Shown: positions 7,579 through 14,803, counted from the stretch's first letter. The stretch is DNA of 14,803 bases from DASSOY01 sp035776675 (GCA_035776675.1 DASTWO010000122.1:1-14803), one strand, 5' to 3'. Translations and numbers: made by a program. Notes: generated by a model not told the origin, from the letters alone.

Positions 7579-8442
7579 TCATACTTCTTCAAGAATTCTG
7601 CGTAAATTGTCCATTCCAATTTTGGAGCCTGTTCTGCAGTCTTCCATGCCTTCAAATTCGACCGACACATAGCCGTCGTATCCGAAATCTTTCACAACTC
7701 GGATCGTTTCCCAAATATCAATGTCACCCTGGCCGACAATCGCTCCTCTTAAAAAGTCACCTAAAGCCGTTCGAATCCAGCCTTCCCCGGGATTCTGCCA
7801 GGAAGGACGGTGATAAAAATCTTTAAAATGCACCATTGAGGCATAGGGTAGATTCTTTTTCGTAGAAGCTATCGAGTTTTCATCGACACACATAAAATTT
7901 CCGATATCCAGTGTCGTTTTAAAATTCTCTCGGTTCACCTCGTGCACCAATCGTTGCACTCTATCACTGGCCTGGACGTAGTACCCGTGATTCTCCACAC
8001 TGGTCGTAATCCCGTATTGTCCGGCATAATCGGCGATTTTTTGGCAGGCTCGAACAAGTTGCGGCAAATCCGCTTCAAATTGTTGAATGGACGTTTCATG
8101 AACGGGCCGTGAAGCTACATCATGACGCATCAACTTCACACCAAGCCGATTGGCTGTATCCACTTCTTTTTTGACCCTATTGATTTCATTCTGATAGACT
8201 TGCTCATCTTCGGTGATAAAATTGGCGCCAATGGCATAATTGGAGACGTCGATTCCGACTTCTTCCGCCTTATTGCGGATCGCTTCCGCCAGTTCCGGTT
8301 CCTTCTCCAAATCAAAACCTTTCGGCACAATTTCAATATGTTCGCCACCTTGCTCCGCCGTCCATTCGACCGCATCCAAAATGGTCATCTCTCCGGCCTG
8401 AATGGCCCGAGCCAGGCTGTACGAGCTTAAACCGATTTTCAT
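7579..8442 (-). CDS. Sugar phosphate isomerase/epimerase-like TIM-barrel protein (xylose isomerase-like / AP endonuclease 2 fold)
   Basis: A 287-residue cytoplasmic TIM barrel. Four residues form the usual divalent metal site: E150 (in SVENHG), D179 (in TLDIGN), H205 (in VHFKD) and E262 (in SVEFEG). Family members epimerise or isomerise keto sugars, dehydrate inosose (IolE type) or, paired with Gfo/Idh enzymes, eliminate a glycosidic group from a 3-keto sugar. Lying between intact Gfo/Idh genes, it likely acts on a keto-sugar product of one of them. I start it at ATG 8442, which has GGAGGG (8449-8454) six bases upstream. An upstream in-frame GTG at 8466 would add eight residues but sits before that Shine-Dalgarno sequence. 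The gene starts 30 bases after the preceding stop. Confidence 0.87.
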   Translation of the reverse strand: MKIGLSSYSLARAIQAGEMTILDAVEWTAEQGGEHIEIVPKGFDLEKEPELAEAIRNKAEEVGIDVSNYAIGANFITEDEQVYQNEINRVKKEVDTANRLGVKLMRHDVASRPVHETSIQQFEADLPQLVRACQKIADYAGQYGITTSVENHGYYVQASDRVQRLVHEVNRENFKTTLDIGNFMCVDENSIASTKKNLPYASMVHFKDFYHRPSWQNPGEGWIRTALGDFLRGAIVGQGDIDIWETIRVVKDFGYDGYVSVEFEGMEDCRTGSKIGMDNLRRILEEV

Positions 8443-8448
8443 AAAAAA

Positions 8449-8454
8449 CCCTCC
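8449..8454 (-). promoter_or_regulatory. Ribosome binding site deciding the start at 8442
   Basis: Minus-strand GGAGGG with a six-base T spacer before ATG 8442-8440. It lies inside the longer reading frame that begins with GTG at 8466, which argues against that longer form. Confidence 0.65.
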
Positions 8455-8472
8455 AAATGATCCCACAAAAAT

Positions 8473-9456
8473 TTATGTGCGTTGAAGTTCAACGACCTTT
8501 CCCGTTTGGCTGGACTCATAAGCCGCCTTCACCACTTCAAGGGTCCGCAGCCCATCTTCACCGGTAACGGACGGTTTCCTTCCTTCCTGCACACAACGGA
8601 TGAAATCATCAATCAAGCATTCATCCGTGTCTTCAGCCCATGGCAAATGCTGAACCTTGCCGTCCCGGTCATTGTAAAATTCAGCATGCTGCTTCAAAGC
8701 ATCGACATGTAAAGTCCCTTTTGTACCGACGATCTTCATCGTGACATCTCCCCATGAAGGGAATGTTTTCGGCCGCGACCAACTCGGGTCAATCGAAACG
8801 ATCACGCCGGATTCGAGCTCCAAGGTCACCATACCGCAGTCTTCCACCGCAATGTCATAAAATCTTGTATCCAGCTCCGCGTACACGGTTTTGGCCTCAT
8901 CTCTTAACATCCAGCGAATCAAATCCATGATGTGCACAATATGATCGGTGGCAGATCCGCCGCCGGAAAGTTCTTTCTCAATAAACCAGCCTCCCGGCAT
9001 TTGACCATGATTGGTACCATTAATGGCAACGACATCTCCGATCTCTCCCGATTGAACCATTTCTTTTGCCTGTTCGACAGCCGCACCAAAACGAACCGGG
9101 TACGCGATTTGAAAAATGACCCCTTCTTTTTCACAACAATCAATCATTTCCCTGGCATCCGCCACTTCTGTCGCAATCGGTTTTTCGCACAATATATGTT
9201 TTTTGGCTCGAGCCGCAGCCACAACATGGTCCTTATGTTTGGCGTTCTCCGAACAAACTACAACAGCTTCAATGTCGGATTCTAGCATTTCATGCAAATC
9301 CGGATAAAAAGCACAATGGTATTTCCCGGCCATTTCTTTCCCGCGGTCGCTGTTTTCATCCCAAATGGCTGCAATTTCCGCTTCCGGGTGACTATCTAAA
9401 TAGTTGACATAAGCAAAAGCATGCATATGGGCAAAACTGATCATGCCTACCTTCAT
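8473..9456 (-). CDS. Gfo/Idh/MocA-family oxidoreductase with an AHxHA-type N-terminus
   Basis: A 327-residue sugar oxidoreductase. Catalytic residues are intact: E91-K92-P93 after KKHILC, and GGGSATDHIVHIMD with D171 and H175. The cofactor strand-loop reads ISFAHMHAFAY at 6-16, so the glycine-rich GxGxxG typical of the family is replaced by an A-H-x-H-A loop. This suggests a distinct subgroup and perhaps different cofactor handling. The start codon overlaps the stop of the preceding Gfo/Idh gene as ATGA (9453-9456), which usually means translational coupling. A ribosome binding site of the AAGGGAG type lies just upstream inside that gene. It and its upstream neighbour could form a hetero-oligomer, with this one as the active subunit. 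Confidence 0.86.
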   Translation of the reverse strand: MKVGMISFAHMHAFAYVNYLDSHPEAEIAAIWDENSDRGKEMAGKYHCAFYPDLHEMLESDIEAVVVCSENAKHKDHVVAAARAKKHILCEKPIATEVADAREMIDCCEKEGVIFQIAYPVRFGAAVEQAKEMVQSGEIGDVVAINGTNHGQMPGGWFIEKELSGGGSATDHIVHIMDLIRWMLRDEAKTVYAELDTRFYDIAVEDCGMVTLELESGVIVSIDPSWSRPKTFPSWGDVTMKIVGTKGTLHVDALKQHAEFYNDRDGKVQHLPWAEDTDECLIDDFIRCVQEGRKPSVTGEDGLRTLEVVKAAYESSQTGKVVELQRT

Positions 9457-10412
9457 TCAATGCCACTCCCTTCTGCTAATGAAACAGGTTGCCCTTCATC
9501 TGCTGAGCGTGCTACCGCGTATGCTATTTCCTTAGCTTTAAGAGTGTCATTAATGGAAGGAAGCGGCCGCTCCCGGTCTGACACACAACGGACGAAATGT
9601 TCCAGCTGGCGTTTGCAAGGAGACGTCCCCAGTGGGCTAAATAGAGATTCGTCTTTCGAATGCTGTAATTTAAGGGGAGAACTTTCCCTGCTGTTATAAG
9701 TGATCATCCCGCCGTCTCCAGATAATTCAAAGGCCGTTTCAAAGGGGATCGCAGGCCGGGATAACTCCATATGACAAATGGTCCCGTCCGCCATTCTAAG
9801 CGTGATTAACGCGTATTCTATCGAATCGCCCTCATTTCCCGACCGTTTCACGGTTTTCGCCATCACCCGTTTGACCTCACCAAAAGTCCACCTAAGCCAA
9901 TCAAACTCATCAGCCCCAAGCATCAAAAAAGAAGACTCGTTTTCCTCTTCTGGGAACGGCATACTTTTACTTAATCGGATGACACCCGGCTTCCCGATCA
10001 CACCTTTCTTAACCTGTTCGTGTGCGTCAGCATATGCCGGTGTAAACCGCAAAAGATGCCCAGTCAAAAGCTGAACTCCGTGCTGATTGCACATTTTGTC
10101 CATTTTCTTGATATTTTCAACATCAACATCCGGAGAACTGGAGCAAATGACATGTTTTCCCGCCTTGGCTGCCTGGAAAACAAGTTCAGCCTGTAAGGAA
10201 GCGGGTACACAGATATCCACTGCATCCACCTTGGCCTGCAGAAGCAAATTCTCTAGATCCCGGTAAAAAGAGAAGCCTTTCTTTCTGACTGAGTCTTGCA
10301 AGCTATCGGAATCTTCTCCGACAACACCTGTTACTTTGACAGCTTCAATCTCAGACCACGCTTCAAGATGGGACTGTCCCGTTTTTCCCAAACCGATAAC
10401 AGCGATTTTCAT
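9453..10412 (-). CDS. Gfo/Idh/MocA-fold protein lacking the standard catalytic residues
   Basis: A 319-residue protein with an intact Rossmann motif, GLGKTGQSH at 7-15, and the two-domain layout of Gfo/Idh/MocA enzymes. The otherwise near-universal EKP after GKHV is replaced: residues 86-94 read KHVICSSSP, with no lysine. The second-domain motif that normally reads GGG...D...H..D appears as SSFLMLGADEFD (160-171), which puts M164 and D168 where the aspartate and histidine should be. The reading frame is clean and of normal length, so it is not an ordinary pseudogene. It may bind NAD(P) or sugar without classical hydride transfer, use a different chemistry, or be a structural partner of the following, overlapping Gfo/Idh protein. 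GGAGGG five bases before the ATG supports the start. Confidence 0.82.
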   Translation of the reverse strand: MKIAVIGLGKTGQSHLEAWSEIEAVKVTGVVGEDSDSLQDSVRKKGFSFYRDLENLLLQAKVDAVDICVPASLQAELVFQAAKAGKHVICSSSPDVDVENIKKMDKMCNQHGVQLLTGHLLRFTPAYADAHEQVKKGVIGKPGVIRLSKSMPFPEEENESSFLMLGADEFDWLRWTFGEVKRVMAKTVKRSGNEGDSIEYALITLRMADGTICHMELSRPAIPFETAFELSGDGGMITYNSRESSPLKLQHSKDESLFSPLGTSPCKRQLEHFVRCVSDRERPLPSINDTLKAKEIAYAVARSADEGQPVSLAEGSGIE

Positions 10413-10455
10413 CCAGACCCTCCGTTCGTGCTATATTGTAAATTCACGGCAACTC

Positions 10456-12054
10456 TTATAAAACATGTGATAAGTGTTTTTGAATGGCTTTCCCGTTTGA
10501 CGAACAAAGATTTTGTTTATGATCAATGGTTCTCACGCCATTGACAATCACATCCAAGATCCCCTCCGGATGCTGAGCCGGCTCCTGATAGCTTGCCGTA
10601 TCGGCTATTCTTTCAAAGTCAAATACGGTAAGATCGGCATGATACCCAGGAACAATAAGTCCTCTTTTCCCCAAAGAGAAACGCTGAGCGGGGAAAGATG
10701 TCACCTTGCGAACAGCTTGTTCAAGAGATAAGATCTTCTTTTCCTTTACATATTTTGCGAATAAACGCGGAAAAGTCCCGAATGTACGTGGGTGGGGTTT
10801 TCCCGTTTCACACCCCAGACTGTCAGAAATAATCAGCGACTTATCCCACCTAATCACCTGTTCAACATCTGAACTGGCCATATGATAATAAACAATTGAC
10901 ACATTCCCGTCTTCTTCAAGAAGCAAGTCCAAAGCCGTATCAATCGGATGTTTCCCCAATTCATTACTAATGTCTAAAATGCTCCGTCCTTCATACGATT
11001 GGTTTTTCGAAACAGCCGAAACAATGATGCTTTGCCAACCAGTTGAAACCACCAAGTTATCCCAGTCATCCTGTTCTTCTTGTAATTCATTTTTGATTTT
11101 TTCACGCGTGGAAAAATCACGAATTCGCTCTAAGCAGGTCGGAATTCCACCTTCCAGCGACCACGGTGGTAATACCGTTGTCAGGGTCGTGGAGCCTGCA
11201 TCATATGGATAAACATCACAGGTAATGTCCATGCCCCGCGCCCGACCATCTTCGATTAATTCAATGGCCTTCATGACATCGCCCCAGTTCCGTTTACCGG
11301 CAGCTTTGAGATGGCTAACTTGCAACGAAACACCGCTTTTTTCCGCAATCCATATGACTTCTTTAACCGAAGGCAACAGATTATTCCCTTCTCCGCGAAT
11401 GTGCGTGGCTAAAAGTCCGTTATACTTTGGCAAAACCGAACATAAATCCGCCAGTTCCTCTTTAGACGCATAACGTCCTGGTGAATAAAGTAAGCCGATC
11501 GATAGACCAATGGCCCCTGCTTTCATTCCTTCTTCCAACAAATCCTTCATCGCTTGCATCTCTTTTTTCGTGGCCGGTCTGTTTTCAAATCCCATCACAG
11601 CAATACGGAGAGCACCATGAGCAACATAGGTAGAAACATTTTCGGAAAGACTCGACTTTGCCAAAAAACCAATATATTCTTCAACAGTTTCCCATGGCCA
11701 AGCCCATGTTGTGTTGCCAACAACAGGCTCGATGTATTCTTTCAACAAGTCCCCGTGTTTTTTCACGAAAGGAGCCGGAGCCAATCCGCAGTTCCCGACA
11801 ACCTCCGTCGTCACACCCTGCTGCAATTTGATATCAAAACACGGATCTTTCAATACCAACAAATCTGAATGAGAATGCCCGTCAATAAATCCCGGAGACA
11901 CAATCTGCCCCTTGGCGTCGACGGCTTCCTTGCTCTCCACGTCTACTGACCCTACATGAGTAATCAAACCGTCTTTCACTCCGACACTTCCGAAAAACCA
12001 CGGATTGCCGGTTCCGTCAACAATACGGCCATTTTTGATCACAAGGTCAAGCAT
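10456..12054 (-). CDS. N-acyl-D-amino-acid deacylase-family amidohydrolase
   Basis: A 532-residue zinc amidohydrolase of the D-aminoacylase group. It begins with the small beta-domain (LVIKNGRIVDGTG) and continues with PGFIDGHSHSD, holding H60 and H62. Further likely ligands are C89 (in GNCG, the cysteine typical of D-aminoacylases), H218 (in THIRGEG), H248 (in VSHLKAAG) and D411 (in SDSLG). The HPRTFGTFPR stretch that follows is also characteristic. No signal peptide is visible, so it is probably cytoplasmic. The family cleaves N-acyl groups from D-amino acids or related cyclic and linear amides. It starts 14 bases after the D-amino-acid PLP enzyme, with GGAGG eight bases before the ATG, so the two are surely co-transcribed and probably sequential. 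It is somewhat longer than the roughly 480-residue Alcaligenes enzyme. Its natural acyl substrate is unknown and may be a sugar acid. Confidence 0.86.
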   Translation of the reverse strand: MLDLVIKNGRIVDGTGNPWFFGSVGVKDGLITHVGSVDVESKEAVDAKGQIVSPGFIDGHSHSDLLVLKDPCFDIKLQQGVTTEVVGNCGLAPAPFVKKHGDLLKEYIEPVVGNTTWAWPWETVEEYIGFLAKSSLSENVSTYVAHGALRIAVMGFENRPATKKEMQAMKDLLEEGMKAGAIGLSIGLLYSPGRYASKEELADLCSVLPKYNGLLATHIRGEGNNLLPSVKEVIWIAEKSGVSLQVSHLKAAGKRNWGDVMKAIELIEDGRARGMDITCDVYPYDAGSTTLTTVLPPWSLEGGIPTCLERIRDFSTREKIKNELQEEQDDWDNLVVSTGWQSIIVSAVSKNQSYEGRSILDISNELGKHPIDTALDLLLEEDGNVSIVYYHMASSDVEQVIRWDKSLIISDSLGCETGKPHPRTFGTFPRLFAKYVKEKKILSLEQAVRKVTSFPAQRFSLGKRGLIVPGYHADLTVFDFERIADTASYQEPAQHPEGILDVIVNGVRTIDHKQNLCSSNGKAIQKHLSHVL

Positions 12055-12068
12055 CTATGATACCTCCA

Positions 12069-13157
12069 CTACTGTAATTTTCCGCGTGCCAACACAGGGT
12101 ATGCTTCATAACGGCCGTTCTCATCTTTGATCCACACTTCATTATGAAGATTCACTGTACTGCATATGTGATTCGGAATGATTTCCACGACATCGCCGAT
12201 CTTTAGGTCTGTCTCTCCGTCGATGTGAAGGATTCCGTGTTCTTCTTTCATTCCTTTGAATGCCACATTCGTATGGCCCACAACCTTGCCGTATCCATTC
12301 AAATTAATGGGCGGCTCCCCGGGTTGCACATCGGTCGCAAAGGTTTTGCTTCCACCATCCACAATTGCAAGCTCTTCGTATGGTCTGCTGACCACTGTTG
12401 CACGGACAGTTGCCGCGCATTCTTCTTCGGTACAACACCCATACGATATTTGCATGGCATCATTAAAAACATTGGTCCCAGGTCTTACTTCGGTTACCCC
12501 GGGAACCTCCGCAGCATAAGCAGAAGTTTGCGTCGATCCGACACTGACATCACGGATGGCGATCCCTTCCTTCCGAATTTGTTCCGCTAACGCCACCATT
12601 ATTCTACCCTCTTCCTCACCCGCCTCCTGAAGTCGTAATGTGGATTCACCGTTCAAAAGTGGGCCTCTGAACGTATAAATACCCGCCAAATAAAGATTTG
12701 GAAGAGCATTGATTTGTTTCGCAAGTTCAACGGCCTGATCATACGGCACCCCGGTTCTTCGCAAACCCGTATCCACCTCAAGCCAGACTTCCAACGTCGT
12801 ATTCCTTTCTTCCGCGGCTGAGGATAACAACTTTGCCCCGGTTAAACTGTCCGCTGCCACTATCAGTCGGATGCGATCATTTAAAGCGATGGCCTTTTGA
12901 ATTTTTTGTTCCGTCACCAAAGGATAAGCGACAAAAATATCATCGATCCCGTGGTCGGCCATAACCTCAGCTGCTGTTACCTTGGCCACCGTAATGCCAA
13001 CCGCCCCGGCTTCCACCTGTTTCCGGGCAATGTAGGGAATTTTGTGGGTTTTCACATGTGGCCGTAAATGGACACCTTTTTTTCGAGCCATATCTGCCGT
13101 CTTTTTGATGTTATGCATCAGTTTTGAATGATCAATGACAATCGCCGGAGTATCCAT
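12069..13157 (-). CDS. D-threonine aldolase / D-serine dehydratase-like PLP enzyme (fold type III)
   Basis: A 362-residue PLP enzyme of the alanine racemase-like barrel group. It starts with the TPAIVID strand and has the signature LRPHVKTHK at 31-39, in which K36 is the presumed PLP lysine. The C-terminal domain has PNHICSTVNLH, with H330 and C332 in the metal-binding H-x-C arrangement described for eukaryotic-type D-serine dehydratase. D-threonine aldolases are described with an H-x-D pair, so D-serine dehydratase-like chemistry is slightly favoured. Either way the substrate should be a beta-hydroxy D-amino acid. AAGGCGG seven bases before the ATG supports the start. The gene is directly followed by the D-amino-acid deacylase gene, whose product it could consume. 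No signal peptide is seen. Confidence 0.83.
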   Translation of the reverse strand: MDTPAIVIDHSKLMHNIKKTADMARKKGVHLRPHVKTHKIPYIARKQVEAGAVGITVAKVTAAEVMADHGIDDIFVAYPLVTEQKIQKAIALNDRIRLIVAADSLTGAKLLSSAAEERNTTLEVWLEVDTGLRRTGVPYDQAVELAKQINALPNLYLAGIYTFRGPLLNGESTLRLQEAGEEEGRIMVALAEQIRKEGIAIRDVSVGSTQTSAYAAEVPGVTEVRPGTNVFNDAMQISYGCCTEEECAATVRATVVSRPYEELAIVDGGSKTFATDVQPGEPPINLNGYGKVVGHTNVAFKGMKEEHGILHIDGETDLKIGDVVEIIPNHICSTVNLHNEVWIKDENGRYEAYPVLARGKLQ

Positions 13158-13264
13158 AATAAAACCGCCTTCTTATCTTGAATTTTCCCCTGTGCTAACC
13201 GCAAAATTGTCCATAATCTTGAAGATCATCCGGTTCCCACAGCATGGAATGGATTAATCAATCA
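13158..13264. other. Spacer between the glycoside hydrolase and the D-amino-acid genes
   Basis: A spacer of 107 bases with a small perfect inverted repeat, ATCTT-C-AAGAT, not followed by a T run, so not a typical terminator. On the minus strand 13245-13195 encodes a 16-residue peptide MLWEPDDLQDYGQFCG without any ribosome binding site. It may be chance or a remnant of an older gene end. Confidence 0.35.
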
Positions 13265-14803
13265 TTATTGCGCCGTTACCGATGCGTTGCGATAGACCTC
13301 TTCAAGGTTTCCGTTTTGATCTGTCGAAAACAGGACAGCCCGTTCTTTTTCCAAGGTGAATTGATAGGTTCGCTCCGTTTTCGGGTCTTTCACGACGATA
13401 TTTTGATCCATGGCCGATTCCGAAACAAATACGAATAGGTTTCCTTTTTCAAAAACAACCTTCCTTCCATAAATACCAGGACTGTCCTCACCGTTCAGCC
13501 ACACCAGGTTATTTCCGATGTCTGCTTTAGCCAGCATCTCTTTATATAACGCCCCAACGACATCCATGCGGTCGTTAAGTTCCACTGGTAGCGGGCACCA
13601 AACGAGTTCTCCCTTACCTAATTTTAAGGTGTGAAGTGCTGACGATCCCTCGCCTAAATCATCTTCCACAACCTCTTTGCTCACTTCCGCAATCCGCCTT
13701 CGTCCATAGGAAACTGGATAAGATTGACCGTTAAAATTAAGAACTTCCTCACGGACAACATTCCTGAGACGAGTTTTACCTAATTCTTTTTCGATGCGAT
13801 CCGATTCAAACCAATATTCATCCAGACCGACTGGTCCCGTAAATAACATCACAGCGCCGGTATTCTCAACAAACTCAATCAGTTTATCCAATGCGGCATC
13901 ACTGAAATTGTGGGGGCTTGGAACAATGATCAATTTTGGCGGATATTCGTCCAGTGAATCCAGATGGTACTCACCAATCCCCCTGACCGGTACCTTTAAA
14001 TCATATGTGAGCACACGTACTGCTTTGGTCGTGGCATCAAAAGCCAATCGACGATTTGAAAAATCATTGGAATAGGGAAAGACCACTGCGACATCTTCTA
14101 ATTCACGGTTTTCAAACAGGTTGCTGATACCTTTGATAAAAGATCCGTACTCGTAGGATACGAGTGTTTCCGGTTTCTGCGTTCCATCAGCACGAACAGC
14201 CCCGATATTCGATTCATTCACGTTGTCCATAAAATAGTTTGTATTCCATAACCACTGAACAGCACCCGCACTGCCTGTTGAAAAAGCATACGCGTATTTT
14301 CGTTCAAGCATATATTGAATTTCAGATTCTGATCGCTTCCCCGTATTATTCGGATTTTCCAGATACATGACACCCGTCTCTTGAATCAAGTTAGGCTTAT
14401 TCGGTGCCTTGCCAAAAACCCCGTCCCATACTAAATCATCATTCAACCACCATGAATGAACGGTGGTATAATCGACAGCCTCCGCATAGAAAAACGGTGA
14501 TGGCCTCGGCCCGCGTCCCAACGCCTCATCCTGACCGACAGTGACTAATTGTTGAGGCGCATCATTTTGAATCGCCCCCAATAATTCTTTCGCCCACCTG
14601 TTATGAATCTCCATCGTAAATAGTGTGTAATCCAACCAGCGAGTGTTCTTTTTCAGCTTTTTGATATCTTCAACATCAAAAGCGATCTCACTCTGTTCAG
14701 GCAAAGGAGCGGATTGGAAATCAGGAAGTTCATCTGGTGTCATGTTCCAGTGATTCTGTAAAGCCTCAATCTCCCCATGACGCTCCTGAAGCCATGCTGC
14801 CCA
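13265..14803 (-). CDS. Clan GH-A glycoside hydrolase, GH42 beta-galactosidase-like (partial, 5' end outside window)
   Basis: The frame stays open to the window edge. The 20 codons before the internal methionine at 14743 read as protein (WLQERHGEIEALQNHWN), resembling the segment after the acid/base glutamate in GH42 enzymes, so the gene starts beyond 14803. The visible 512 residues hold the second half of a TIM barrel. The likely nucleophile is E142 in LIQETG (codon at 14380-14378). After it comes a domain like the GH42 trimerisation domain (VAVVFPYSNDF, LIIVPSPHNFSDAALDKL) and a C-terminal beta domain. No secretion signal can be judged. It may release a neutral or acidic sugar from an oligosaccharide for the genes below. 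Family placement is by motif only, and another GH-A family is possible. It ends with TAA at 13267-13265. Confidence 0.75.
   Translation of the reverse strand, partial: WAAWLQERHGEIEALQNHWNMTPDELPDFQSAPLPEQSEIAFDVEDIKKLKKNTRWLDYTLFTMEIHNRWAKELLGAIQNDAPQQLVTVGQDEALGRGPRPSPFFYAEAVDYTTVHSWWLNDDLVWDGVFGKAPNKPNLIQETGVMYLENPNNTGKRSESEIQYMLERKYAYAFSTGSAGAVQWLWNTNYFMDNVNESNIGAVRADGTQKPETLVSYEYGSFIKGISNLFENRELEDVAVVFPYSNDFSNRRLAFDATTKAVRVLTYDLKVPVRGIGEYHLDSLDEYPPKLIIVPSPHNFSDAALDKLIEFVENTGAVMLFTGPVGLDEYWFESDRIEKELGKTRLRNVVREEVLNFNGQSYPVSYGRRRIAEVSKEVVEDDLGEGSSALHTLKLGKGELVWCPLPVELNDRMDVVGALYKEMLAKADIGNNLVWLNGEDSPGIYGRKVVFEKGNLFVFVSESAMDQNIVVKDPKTERTYQFTLEKERAVLFSTDQNGNLEEVYRNASVTAQ

Noticed and set aside
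9453..10412. Pseudogene call for the Gfo/Idh protein lacking catalytic residues
   Set aside because: No frameshift or internal stop, normal length, good ribosome binding site and tight coupling to the next gene argue for a functional protein.
13195..13245. Minus-strand 16-residue peptide frame MLWEPDDLQDYGQFCG
   Set aside because: The composition looks protein-like, but there is no ribosome binding site, no homology I can recognise and a stop a few codons upstream; too little to call a gene or pseudogene.
1..14803. CRISPR array, insertion sequence, tRNA or rRNA, phage genes
   Set aside because: No direct repeat arrays, transposase or integrase motifs, or structural RNA patterns were seen; the window is fully occupied by co-directional metabolic genes.

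Overview
The window looks like a piece of a Bacillaceae-type Firmicute chromosome. Composition by eye is mid-40s % G+C, nearly every gene has a strong AGGAGG-like ribosome binding site, and the proteins resemble Bacillus-type versions of their families. All fourteen genes (two cut by the window edges) lie on the minus strand, so transcription runs from high to low coordinates. Gaps are 14 to 131 bases or short overlaps, and I saw no convincing terminator. It therefore reads as one long catabolic operon, possibly with weak internal promoters. No transporter, regulator, RNA gene, mobile element or CRISPR array was seen.

Layout in transcription order. (1) 14803-13265: 3' part of a clan GH-A (GH42-like) glycoside hydrolase. 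(2) 13157-10456: a D-amino-acid module, made of a PLP-dependent D-threonine aldolase / D-serine dehydratase-like enzyme and an N-acyl-D-amino-acid deacylase-type amidohydrolase. (3) 10412-6503: a sugar redox module with three Gfo/Idh/MocA oxidoreductases and a xylose-isomerase-like TIM barrel. The first oxidoreductase has lost the usual catalytic residues. (4) 6397-2865: a sugar-acid dehydration module with an unusual mandelate-racemase-family enolase-superfamily protein, an RraA/HMG-aldolase-like protein and UxuA mannonate dehydratase. (5) 2733-75: the lower pathway, with 2-keto-3-deoxygluconate kinase, a D-2-hydroxyacid dehydrogenase and KDPG aldolase. (6) 47-1: the first 15 codons of a galactonate-dehydratase-like enolase-superfamily protein.

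The likely overall role, which is inference, is breakdown of a glycoside or oligosaccharide rich in uronic or aldonic acids. The hydrolase frees a sugar, the Gfo/Idh proteins and the TIM-barrel enzyme oxidise and rearrange it, and up to three dehydratases make 2-keto-3-deoxy acids. KdgK and Eda then turn these into pyruvate and glyceraldehyde 3-phosphate. The D-amino-acid module inside a sugar-acid operon is the strangest part. One testable reading is that the natural substrate is a sugar acid joined to a D-amino acid through an amide. The other main points of interest are the degenerate Gfo/Idh protein translationally coupled to an intact one, and the enolase-superfamily enzyme with an inserted segment and a K-x-D in place of K-x-K.
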